Part shown: in pieces, positions 1 through 5,849 of the stretch
Numbering within the stretch: position 1 is the first letter of the stretch
Layout: every line of letters begins with the position of its first letter
From: Candidatus Competibacteraceae bacterium
GTDB taxonomy: Bacteria > Pseudomonadota > Gammaproteobacteria > Competibacterales > Competibacteraceae
Length of the DNA stretch: 12,002 nt
Direction: 5' to 3'
NCBI GenBank assembly: GCA_003527885.1
Contig: DPWB01000141.1
Coordinates: forward strand, 1-12,002
Position numbers and translations under genes: made by a program
The notes under the pieces: generated by a model
Seen by the model: only the letters and a program-made list of their open reading frames with translations
What the model was told of the DNA's origin: nothing
Databases searched by the model: none

Positions 1-795
1 GAACGGCACGACATGGCGCGGCCACCCCATTTTGAACGCCGCCAGCTCGCGCACGTGGGGCACCTGCTCCGAACCACGCGGTTCGATGGCCCAGACTTTG
101 TTGGTGCGAAAGGTGGGAAACACCAATTCCGGCACTCCATCGCCATCCAAATCCGCCAAGCGCGCCGGTTGGGGATCGGCTTCCGCCGCTATTTCAATGG
201 CCGCTTTAGCTTCCCCTTTTTCGGGGTTGAAATCGCGCAACAGGGTCACGCTCGAACCGGTATAAGGCGCGACCGCCAAGCTGAGCGGCCCCCAACCGGG
301 CCATGCAAACGGCGTCGTTCCGAGCGGATGCGGCAGGCTATAGTCGGAGATCAAAGTCAAGCGGCCGTCGGGTTGAGCGGCCGTTACCCGCAAGAGGCTT
401 TTTCCCTCGGCGTTGATCAAGTAGCGCTTGGGCGCGCCGGGCAACGCGATGGTGTCGTTGGGGTGAAAGCCGGCGATGTCTTGCTCGTCGGTGGCTTCAA
501 AGCGGCGCGCGGCGGTCTGCCGAAACACCCGAAGCATATTGCCGCCGTGGGAGGTAAACAACAAATCCGGGCGGCCGTCGCCGTCCAGATCGTCCACGAG
601 AACGTGAAATGCTCCGCCATTGACCAAAAAACGGCTATGGCGGCCTTCCGGATCGCTCCAGACCGGCCGTTTCTCGGTCGGGCCACTTGGCGCATCGATT
701 GTTGCCCCAGCCGTTTGACCCGATTCCACAGCCTCCAAAGCAATCGGCCACCCGATCACTATCGCCGCCAAAACGAGCAAAAGTTGTTTTTGCAT
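1..795 (-). CDS. Exported VCBS/FG-GAP repeat-like protein, 3' end off the window
   Basis: The frame is open from an ATG at 795 to the left edge (265 codons seen, no stop), so the C-terminus is missing. The N-terminus (MQKQLLLVLAAIVIGW) looks like a Sec signal peptide, with a possible cut after Ala22. Two calcium-loop motifs are visible: DLDGDGRPDLLF at residues 69-80 and DLDGDGVPELVF at 215-226. Each is followed by hydrophobic strand residues. This is typical of VCBS/FG-GAP repeats, which form beta-propeller blades in exported or surface proteins. The function is unknown; binding, adhesion or a propeller domain attached to an enzyme are all possible. The ribosome site is poor: an AAGGA lies about 25 bases upstream and only GATAAG is close. 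No in-frame upstream start looks better. The gene follows the 921-1949 gene on the same strand, with a probable terminator between, and no convincing promoter of its own was seen. Confidence 0.72.
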   Translation of the reverse strand, partial: MQKQLLLVLAAIVIGWPIALEAVESGQTAGATIDAPSGPTEKRPVWSDPEGRHSRFLVNGGAFHVLVDDLDGDGRPDLLFTSHGGNMLRVFRQTAARRFEATDEQDIAGFHPNDTIALPGAPKRYLINAEGKSLLRVTAAQPDGRLTLISDYSLPHPLGTTPFAWPGWGPLSLAVAPYTGSSVTLLRDFNPEKGEAKAAIEIAAEADPQPARLADLDGDGVPELVFPTFRTNKVWAIEPRGSEQVPHVRELAAFKMGWPRHVVPF

Positions 796-830
796 CTTAT
801 CTAAAACTTCAATCGAACTTCCTTTAAGAT

Positions 831-865
831 AAAAACAAAAACGGCGCACTGATCGTACGCCGTTT
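831..865 (-). terminator. Rho-independent terminator after the 921-1949 gene
   Basis: Read on the minus strand, AAACGGCG (865-858) pairs perfectly with CGCCGTTT (846-839) around an 11-base loop. It is followed by a T-rich tail (TTTTTGTTTTT, 841-831). It lies about 55 bases after the stop of the exported-protein gene, and 36 bases before the start of the VCBS-like gene. It probably ends or attenuates transcription; some read-through may supply the downstream gene. Confidence 0.7.
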
Positions 866-869
866 CAGC

Positions 870-902
870 CGCCGCCCTCTCCGCGTTGTGGAGAGGGCGG
901 CG
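870..902. repeat. Perfect 13-bp GC-rich inverted repeat (hairpin)
   Basis: CGCCGCCCTCTCC-like arms pair without mismatch: 870-882 with 890-902, separated by a 7-base loop (GCGTTGT). It begins 19 bases past the stop of the minus-strand gene ending at 921. It has no T tract directly after it on either strand, so it is more likely an mRNA-stabilising hairpin, or a copy of a dispersed palindromic intergenic element, than a terminator alone. It sits in tandem with the T-tailed hairpin at 831-865. Confidence 0.65.
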
Positions 903-920
903 ATGAGATGCTAGTAATGC

Positions 921-1949
921 TTACCGAACGCCACGCTCGTGGGCCAGCTCGGTCTGGGTTTGGTCGGTACCACTACCGTTGACACCGATCAAGCTAAAAG
1001 CCACACCCGCGCGCGAGGTAGGAGCGTCGGCAGGGCCAACACCGTCGGCCACGCCAAACAGCACAAAACCAGTCTCGGCCAAACCATCTTTGATGGTGGC
1101 CGTGATCAACCGGCCTTCTTTAGCATCCGCGCCGACCCCAACCACGTTTAACTCGTAGGGAACGTTGGTCGTCGCGGAAATGGCCCTTTCGTCCGCATCG
1201 TAGACCAGGATATTCTGGTTGTTACGGGCGTCGCTGTTGTCCGGGAACCACAGCACAAACTCCGTGTCACCGGCCGGAGCCTCGGCTTTCAAATAATAGC
1301 GCAAGCTGAATAACGCCCTTTGGCCCGCGCCGCTCGCCAAGGCCATGCCGGCCTTCACCGGGTTAACATTTGCCACGAATGCGCCAACGTGATCAACTTC
1401 ATCGCCCAAAGAGCCATCGGCCGAGTCGACCAGCGGCACCACGGGGATATAGGCTTGCGTGGCCCAATTGCCCCTGATCTGATAGGCGGCCCCGTAGAGG
1501 ATCATTCCACTCCCAGTAGCGTCACCGGCGGCATTATCGGTGATGACCATGTAGCCCGGAGTGTTCAAAGCGCTGGGGATCGGCCGTGTGGCGTCTTCGA
1601 CGATGCTGCCGAAATCGAGGCCAACCCAGTCGTTACAGGTCACCGGCAAGGTGTTGTCCGCGACCTCGTTGCTTTCTTTGTCGAAGAAGAACCAATGCAG
1701 GCGGCCGTTGCAGCTCGTATCCGTCTTGGTGCCGCTCAGCGTGTTGAACTGGCTGACGTTGACGCTGTTCGGGCTGACCGCCACAACGCTGATCATGGTG
1801 TTGAGCTTGCCGGCACCCGCCGTCACCACATAGGGAATCAGCAGCGCGTCACCAGGGGTGCCCTGTTGCACGGCATAAGCGGCACCGGAAGCGCCAAGGG
1901 CGGTGGCAACCGCCGCCGCCACGCCAACTTTCTTAAAATTCGCCATCAT
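921..1949 (-). CDS. Unrecognised Sec-exported protein, about 342 aa
   Basis: The start is the ATG at 1949, because AGGAG (1961-1957) lies 7 bases upstream; a second ATG at 1946 gives 341 aa. The frame stays open up to 2171, but that extension crosses the promoter region and is not expected to be coding. Residues 1-26 form a classic signal peptide: MMANFKK, an Ala-rich core, then AYA before Val27. The mature part begins VQQGTPGDALLIPYVV and is rich in Ala, Gly, Val, Asn and Asp. It has two cysteines only (C80, C105), which could form a disulfide. No transmembrane anchor, PEP-CTERM, LPXTG or catalytic motif is visible. The alternating strand-like segments suggest a beta-rich fold. I do not recognise the family. 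The gene has its own promoter candidates and a downstream terminator, so it is probably a single-gene transcript. Being next to the secretin gene makes it a possible T2SS client, by inference only. Confidence 0.82.
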   Translation of the reverse strand: MMANFKKVGVAAAVATALGASGAAYAVQQGTPGDALLIPYVVTAGAGKLNTMISVVAVSPNSVNVSQFNTLSGTKTDTSCNGRLHWFFFDKESNEVADNTLPVTCNDWVGLDFGSIVEDATRPIPSALNTPGYMVITDNAAGDATGSGMILYGAAYQIRGNWATQAYIPVVPLVDSADGSLGDEVDHVGAFVANVNPVKAGMALASGAGQRALFSLRYYLKAEAPAGDTEFVLWFPDNSDARNNQNILVYDADERAISATTNVPYELNVVGVGADAKEGRLITATIKDGLAETGFVLFGVADGVGPADAPTSRAGVAFSLIGVNGSGTDQTQTELAHERGVR

Positions 1950-1956
1950 CTCGTAA

Positions 1957-1961
1957 CTCCT
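1957..1961 (-). promoter_or_regulatory. Ribosome binding site deciding the 1949 start
   Basis: AGGAG on the minus strand lies 7 bases before ATG 1949 and 10 before ATG 1946. This favours the first of the two adjacent ATGs, and a signal peptide starting MMANFKK, over any of the upstream in-frame starts. Confidence 0.7.
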
Positions 1962-2016
1962 ATAGGTTGCATCGCACGAGCGCTTTAACAAAAAGCAGAG
2001 ACTGACTACCAGTGAG

Positions 2017-2045
2017 AGACTACATGGGAATCCAGCCGGTGTCAA
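2017..2045 (-). promoter_or_regulatory. Sigma-70 type promoter for the 921-1949 gene (proximal)
   Basis: On the minus strand a perfect -35 hexamer TTGACA (2045-2040) is followed by a 17-base spacer and TAGTCT (2022-2017), which matches 4 of 6 bases of the -10 consensus. Transcription would begin near 2010, giving a leader of about 60 bases before ATG 1949. The AT-rich stretch directly upstream, including AAAAAT tracts, could act as an UP element. Consensus -35 and ideal spacing make this the best promoter in the window. Confidence 0.65.
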
Positions 2046-2048
2046 CAT

Positions 2049-2077
2049 AACAACATATTTTTGTTGTTTGCGCAACA
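2049..2077. repeat. Overlapping small inverted repeats, AACAACA / TGTTGTT / CAACA
   Basis: AACAACA (2049-2055) is the perfect reverse complement of TGTTGTT (2062-2068), with a 6-base spacer. The second arm can instead pair through TGTTG (2062-2066) with CAACA (2073-2077). An 8-bp palindrome, TTGCGCAA, lies at 2068-2075. The set starts 4 bases upstream of the proximal -35 box, the place where an activator or repressor might bind. If transcription starts further upstream, these would be alternative RNA hairpins. The arms are short and could be chance in AT-rich DNA. Confidence 0.4.
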
Positions 2078-2110
2078 GCTTTATCCTTACAACAAAAAAT
2101 TTACTTGTAT

Positions 2111-2122
2111 TATTTATAAATA
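2111..2122. repeat. Perfect 12-bp AT palindrome overlapping the distal -10
   Basis: TATTTATAAATA is its own reverse complement. It lies in the AT-rich intergenic region and overlaps the -10 hexamer of the distal promoter candidate. It could be a dimeric regulator's site. It could also be simply low-complexity AT sequence. Confidence 0.35.
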
Positions 2123-2141
2123 GAATAGATATGAAATGCAA
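2113..2141 (-). promoter_or_regulatory. Second, distal sigma-70-like promoter candidate
   Basis: On the minus strand TTGCAT (2141-2136; 3 of 6 to consensus) is followed by a 17-base spacer and TATAAA (2118-2113; 5 of 6). A start near 2105 would give a leader of about 155 bases containing the inverted repeats at 2049-2077. It is weaker than the proximal candidate at -35 but better at -10. AT-rich DNA yields such matches by chance. Confidence 0.35.
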
Positions 2142-2226
2142 GGATTGCCTTACCGTTCCCTCTGACAACATCCTATCTCAGCACCGGCAAAGTTGCAAAT
2201 CAACAACAAACTGGCCCACAATGCAT

Positions 2227-4632
2227 TCAGGAGGCGGGCACCATGGGCGCGATTTCGCGCATCTTGCGCTTGAGTTCCTCGGTGACCTGCTCGGCGTCCC
2301 GGCTGTTTTCGACCACCCGCGGGGTGAGCAGCACGATCAGCTCGGTTCGGTCCAGCGCCTCGGAGGTACTGCCGAACAAAGAACCGATTACGGGGATTTT
2401 GTAGAGCACCGGCAGGCCGCCTTTCGAGACGGTCCGATTATCCCGGATCAGGCCACCCAGCACCAGGGTCTGACCGCTTTTGACCGCCACTTTGCTGGTC
2501 ACGCTGCGCTCCAGAAACGCGCGCTGTTTGGTGGCATCGTCAATGCCCCCAACATCGACGACTTCCTGCCTGACTTCCATATTCACCATACCGCCGGAAT
2601 TGACGCGCGGCAACACTTCCAGCAATACGCCGGTATTCTTGAGGTTGAAGGACTGGAGGTTGCCCGTGCTGGTCGAACTGCTGATCTGGCCTAAAACCGG
2701 TTGCTGCGTACCGACCCTGATCAGCGCCTGTTGGTTGTCCAACACCATCACATGCGGCGAGGAAAGCACCTTCACCTTGGAATCGCTGGCCAAGGTTTTC
2801 AGCAGAGCGCGCACCATGCCGGCGTTATCCATGATCGTGTACGAAAAGGCGTTGGCCGATGCGGGAAGAATAGCCGGGACCGTCTTGCCGTCGCTAGCGG
2901 CCGTAGTCGCATTGAGTCCCAGCTCGCTGTTGCCGATGCCCAGCGACCCCACACCCTTGTTGCCGACGTTGTGGCCGACATCGTTATTGAAAAACCACTG
3001 CAATCCGTATTGCAACTGCCCGGACAACGTCACTTCGGCGATGGTCGCTTCGATCAGCACTTGGCGGGGCGTGGTATCCATCTTCTGCAACGTGCTGATA
3101 ATCCGCTCGTAATTTTGGTTGGTCGCCCAGATTAGCAAGGAGTTGTTCTCGGTATCCGCCACGATGCGCACTTCTTCCATGCCCGCGCTGGGTCCACCGG
3201 ACCCGATGGCGCCGCCAATGGCGGACGCGGCCCCACCACCAGCGGTCGCCGACGCCCCTCCGCCGATCCGTCCGCCGGCGCGGCCGCCGCCAGAGGTCGA
3301 GGAGTTGCCCGTCGAGGCAGGCCCCAACGGAGGGGACGCGCCGCCGGAGGGCGATCTTCCCGATAGCGTCGAGGCGCTGCCGCCACCGCTCAACCCCGAA
3401 CTGCCCGACAATCCACCCCCCGAATCCAGGCCGCCGCCGGCCCCTAAGCCACCGCTCGTCCCCAGGCCGCCACCAGACAGTTGCCCGGCTTTTAAACCGG
3501 GCGCCACTTCGCCGCCCCGGCCACCGCCCTGACCGCCGCCACCGAGATTGAACAGGCCGTTGAGCAGCTCGGCGACATAATCGGCCCGGCTGTTCTGCAC
3601 CTGATAAACATACAGCCGCTCGCCGCCCACACCGTCCAGCCGTTCGATCCAGACAGCGACTTCCTTCAGGTATTCGGCCTGCGGCGTCACCACCAGCACC
3701 GCGTTCAGCTTGCTGAGCGGCACGAAGCGTATCAACCCGGCCACCGGCGTCCCCGACCCTTCGCCCAGCAACTGGTTCAGGTTGGTCGCCATGGCTTGGC
3801 TGTCGATGTTGCGCAACCGGAACATGCCGATCGACATACCTTTCAGCCAGTTCACATCGAAGGTTTCGATGGTGCTTTGTACGCTGGCCAGCTCTTGCGG
3901 CGTGCCGGCCAGGACCAGCAAGTTGCGGATGGTGTCCGCCCGGAGAACGCCGCCTTCGGGCAGGAAAGGCGCGATGATCGCCTGCATTTCGGCGGCGCTG
4001 ACATAGCGCAGCGGCACGATCCGCACGCTGTAGCCCACTTTGCCGGCCCCGCCCAAGCGTGGAACGAAGTTACCCTTTTGCACGGCCCCGGCCGCCGGAA
4101 TGATCCGGTACATGTTTCCGTCGCGCACCAGCACCGCGTTGCTCATCCGCAAGACCGTCTCCAGCGTCGGCAACAACTGGTCACGGGCGAGCGGCCGGGT
4201 GGTCTGGACTGTCACCTCCCCTTGCACCTGCGCATCGACCGTGTAGTTGGCCTTTAGCGTGTCAAAAATCACTTTGGCGACATCGCGGATGTCGGCCCCC
4301 TCAAAATTCAAGGTGACTTCGCCGGGGGCAGTGCTGGAGGCCGCCACCGTCGGCGCGGCTTGGGAGGCGATTTTCTGGTCGATGAAACTCCCGGTTCCCG
4401 GCGATACCAGGGAAGACCGGGAAGGCGGCGTGACCGCTGCGCCCTCGGCGCCCGCCGACGGCGCAGGCAGCGGTCTCGCGGTCAGCCGCGGCTGACCGCC
4501 GACCGGCGTAGCTTCGGCCGCCATTTCCGCGGCCCCCTCATCAGTCGAAAATGCGGCGCACGCGCCGAGCGAGGCCAGCATGATGGCGGTTGCCGGTAAT
4601 AGCCAACGTTTTTTCATAAACGGATTATCCAT
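2227..4632 (-). CDS. gspD: GspD, T2SS outer-membrane secretin, possible liposecretin
   Basis: GspD forms the multimeric outer-membrane channel through which folded proteins leave. Numbered from ATG 4632 (801 aa): N0 about 105-180, N1 about 200-260, N2 about 268-335, N3 about 338-522, and the secretin core about 523-775. Core marks include VLIEATIAEVTL (525-536), VKVLSSPHVMVLDNQ (620-634) and TLVLGGLIRD (722-731). Also present are GGLPVLYKIPVIGSLFG (738-754) and TELIVLLTPRVV (763-774). N3 is split by a Gly/Ser/Ala-rich insertion at about 363-484. The start is uncertain. ATG 4632 is 2 bases past the stop of the previous gene but has no ribosome site. ATG 4617 (796 aa) has GGAT about 9 bases upstream and gives a short signal ending in LGAC, a plausible lipobox, with Ala after the Cys. 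It could therefore be a self-piloting lipoprotein like HxcQ or XpsD; no pilotin gene is nearby. Confidence 0.96.
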   Translation of the reverse strand: MDNPFMKKRWLLPATAIMLASLGACAAFSTDEGAAEMAAEATPVGGQPRLTARPLPAPSAGAEGAAVTPPSRSSLVSPGTGSFIDQKIASQAAPTVAASSTAPGEVTLNFEGADIRDVAKVIFDTLKANYTVDAQVQGEVTVQTTRPLARDQLLPTLETVLRMSNAVLVRDGNMYRIIPAAGAVQKGNFVPRLGGAGKVGYSVRIVPLRYVSAAEMQAIIAPFLPEGGVLRADTIRNLLVLAGTPQELASVQSTIETFDVNWLKGMSIGMFRLRNIDSQAMATNLNQLLGEGSGTPVAGLIRFVPLSKLNAVLVVTPQAEYLKEVAVWIERLDGVGGERLYVYQVQNSRADYVAELLNGLFNLGGGGQGGGRGGEVAPGLKAGQLSGGGLGTSGGLGAGGGLDSGGGLSGSSGLSGGGSASTLSGRSPSGGASPPLGPASTGNSSTSGGGRAGGRIGGGASATAGGGAASAIGGAIGSGGPSAGMEEVRIVADTENNSLLIWATNQNYERIISTLQKMDTTPRQVLIEATIAEVTLSGQLQYGLQWFFNNDVGHNVGNKGVGSLGIGNSELGLNATTAASDGKTVPAILPASANAFSYTIMDNAGMVRALLKTLASDSKVKVLSSPHVMVLDNQQALIRVGTQQPVLGQISSSTSTGNLQSFNLKNTGVLLEVLPRVNSGGMVNMEVRQEVVDVGGIDDATKQRAFLERSVTSKVAVKSGQTLVLGGLIRDNRTVSKGGLPVLYKIPVIGSLFGSTSEALDRTELIVLLTPRVVENSRDAEQVTEELKRKMREIAPMVPAS
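3181..3546 (-). repeat. Low-complexity Gly/Ser-rich coding segment in gspD
   Basis: This encodes residues about 363-484 of GspD. They are nearly all Gly, Ser, Ala, Pro and Leu, with irregular GGGL/SGGL units clustered around residues 386-418. On the plus strand it reads as a pyrimidine- and CCG-rich stretch. Secretin N3 domains often have a short flexible loop here; this one is long. Degenerate short repeats suggest growth by slippage. Confidence 0.75.
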
Positions 4633-4634
4633 CG

Positions 4635-5252
4635 TTATAGAGGCGGCGGGGGCACCGCGGCTTGTGGCAGCTCGCCCGGTTGCGGCACGACCGGCACAAC
4701 GGCCGGCGGCGCCGCTTCCTGCCCGCCCCTGGCGCCGGTTCGACCCGCTCTGGCTCTGGGCGGTCTTTTTTGGCGCACCAAATTCAGTTCGCGGCTGACC
4801 TGCCCTTGACGGATCACGACCTGGTTGGGCGAGACCTTTTCCAACAGCCAGCCATCGACCGTCTCGCCCGGTTTGATCCGCACCGTCTTGGCGTTCGGTT
4901 CTTCCGGCCGCAACAGTACTGTGGTGAGATGAGGGCTGATCATGACGCCCAACAGTAAAAATTTCTTCTCCGGCCCGGCCGGCGGTTTTTCCGGTGCGGG
5001 TTCTTCGGGCGGTGGCGGCTCGGGCCGCCGGGTGGCGATGAACAACGGGCGACCGGTTATTTCGTTATAGGCCGCCGCCACGGGCAACCGAAACGGCGCG
5101 ACCGGAGTCACCACCGGCAAATCGGGCGGTTTTTGGCTGGCCGTGTTGACGGCCGGCGCTTGTGGTGGATGGCGAAGCTGCCAAAGCAAGGCGGTGGCGG
5201 CCAGCCCGGCAACCGACACCCAGAAAACCAAACCTACCGCTCTAGCCGACAC
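4635..5252 (-). CDS. gspC: GspC/XpsN-like inner-membrane clamp protein of the T2SS
   Basis: The protein is 205 aa and starts at GTG 5252, directly after the gspM stop. AAGGAG lies 9 bases upstream, inside the gspM end. Residues 6-25 form a single membrane segment after a short cytoplasmic N-terminus. A Pro-rich linker at about 76-92 interrupts the start of the homology region, which runs from about 55 to 160. Marks are EITGRPLFIATRRP (64-77), FLLLGVMIS (98-106), IKPGETVDGWLLEKVSPNQV (126-145) and VIRQGQVSREL (146-156). In the family this periplasmic region binds the N-domains of GspD and links the inner platform to the secretin. There is no PDZ or coiled-coil domain. The protein ends in an Arg/Gly- then Pro-rich tail (about 162-205). 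Its position between gspM and gspD and its small size match Xanthomonas XpsN, and many databases would call it T2SS protein N. It does not look like classical GspN. Confidence 0.82.
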   Translation of the reverse strand: MSARAVGLVFWVSVAGLAATALLWQLRHPPQAPAVNTASQKPPDLPVVTPVAPFRLPVAAAYNEITGRPLFIATRRPEPPPPEEPAPEKPPAGPEKKFLLLGVMISPHLTTVLLRPEEPNAKTVRIKPGETVDGWLLEKVSPNQVVIRQGQVSRELNLVRQKRPPRARAGRTGARGGQEAAPPAVVPVVPQPGELPQAAVPPPPL

Positions 5253-5849
5253 TCAACCGCTCTCCTTGCGCAAATAGCCAGAAACTTCAAATTGAACCGT
5301 CAGTTGCACCCGTGTGTAACTCGCCAATCGCCCGTTGGGCAACCGCGGCCGGTTGTCCCGCGCGCTGACATCGACATTATCGACAAACAACAGCGGGGTC
5401 TGCGCTTCGAGGTTGTACAAAATCTTTTGCAAGCTTTCGGTATCGCCCACCAGAGACGTGCTGATGCTGACCTTCACGGCGTTGCCCTCTTCGACCGGCG
5501 GCAGCGTCTGGGTGCTGCGCAAGGTCGCGCCCGACGCCTCGATGACCGTCTTGACGCGTTGTTGCAGATCGGCGGCGGCCAGCGGCGGCGCGGATTGCGG
5601 TAGGTATTGGGCCGACAGAGCGGAATCCTGTTGGATGTTCGCGATCAGCCGTTGGATCGGCTCCCGGCTGGCCGCCATCCGCTCCAACTGCGCCAAGCGC
5701 CCCTGCGTCTGCTCCAGGCGGTCGTGGTAAAAATGATACCGACCGACCAATATCCGATCCACCAGCAGGTAAAACCCACCGATCACCAGCACCAGCAGCA
5801 GCAGCGCGGACAAACGATGGCCGAGACCGGGCTTAGTCGGCGCGGCCAT
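5253..5849 (-). CDS. gspM: GspM, T2SS inner-membrane protein (PilO-like, GspMb type)
   Basis: The protein is 198 aa. Its ATG at 5849 overlaps the gspL stop by one base (TGATG), so it is probably translationally coupled. Residues 13-32 form a membrane segment after a short N-terminus. Residues about 37-62 look like a periplasmic coiled coil (YHDRLEQTQGRLAQLERMAA). A ferredoxin-like PilO-type domain follows at about 95-195, with KILYNLEAQTPLLFVDNVDV at 142-161. GspM pairs with GspL to form the inner-membrane collar that holds the ATPase against the platform. The sequence looks like the GspMb/PilO subgroup rather than the PulM type. Assignment is firm from the combination of fold features and position. 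Confidence 0.9.
   Translation of the reverse strand: MAAPTKPGLGHRLSALLLLVLVIGGFYLLVDRILVGRYHFYHDRLEQTQGRLAQLERMAASREPIQRLIANIQQDSALSAQYLPQSAPPLAAADLQQRVKTVIEASGATLRSTQTLPPVEEGNAVKVSISTSLVGDTESLQKILYNLEAQTPLLFVDNVDVSARDNRPRLPNGRLASYTRVQLTVQFEVSGYLRKESG

Larger units (their letters stand above)
1950..2226. other. Intergenic region between gspD and the exported-protein gene
   Basis: This stretch carries the leader, ribosome site and promoter candidates of the gene ending at 921. Its centre (2041-2160) is 84 of 120 bases A/T, in sharp contrast to the GC-rich genes on either side. No convincing rho-independent terminator for gspD was found just after its stop; only a 4-bp AAGG/CCTT arm pair is seen near 2141-2152. 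No RNA gene was recognised. Confidence 0.6.

Noticed and set aside
13..804. Long plus-strand open frame opposite the VCBS-like gene
   Set aside because: Its product is rich in Arg, Gln and His with no domain, while the minus frame has a signal peptide and calcium motifs. It is a GC-rich shadow frame.
1320..1988. Plus-strand open frame opposite the exported-protein gene
   Set aside because: Antisense shadow without ribosome site or recognisable domain. The minus frame has a signal peptide, ribosome site and promoter.
1950..2171. In-frame N-terminal extension of the 921-1949 gene
   Set aside because: It would put 74 residues ahead of a clean signal peptide and run across the TTGACA promoter. 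AGGAG sits at the 1949 start.
3119..3532. Plus-strand Pro-rich open frame opposite the Gly-rich part of gspD
   Set aside because: The Pro runs are the antisense reading of GGN glycine codons. GspD is clearly the coding strand here.
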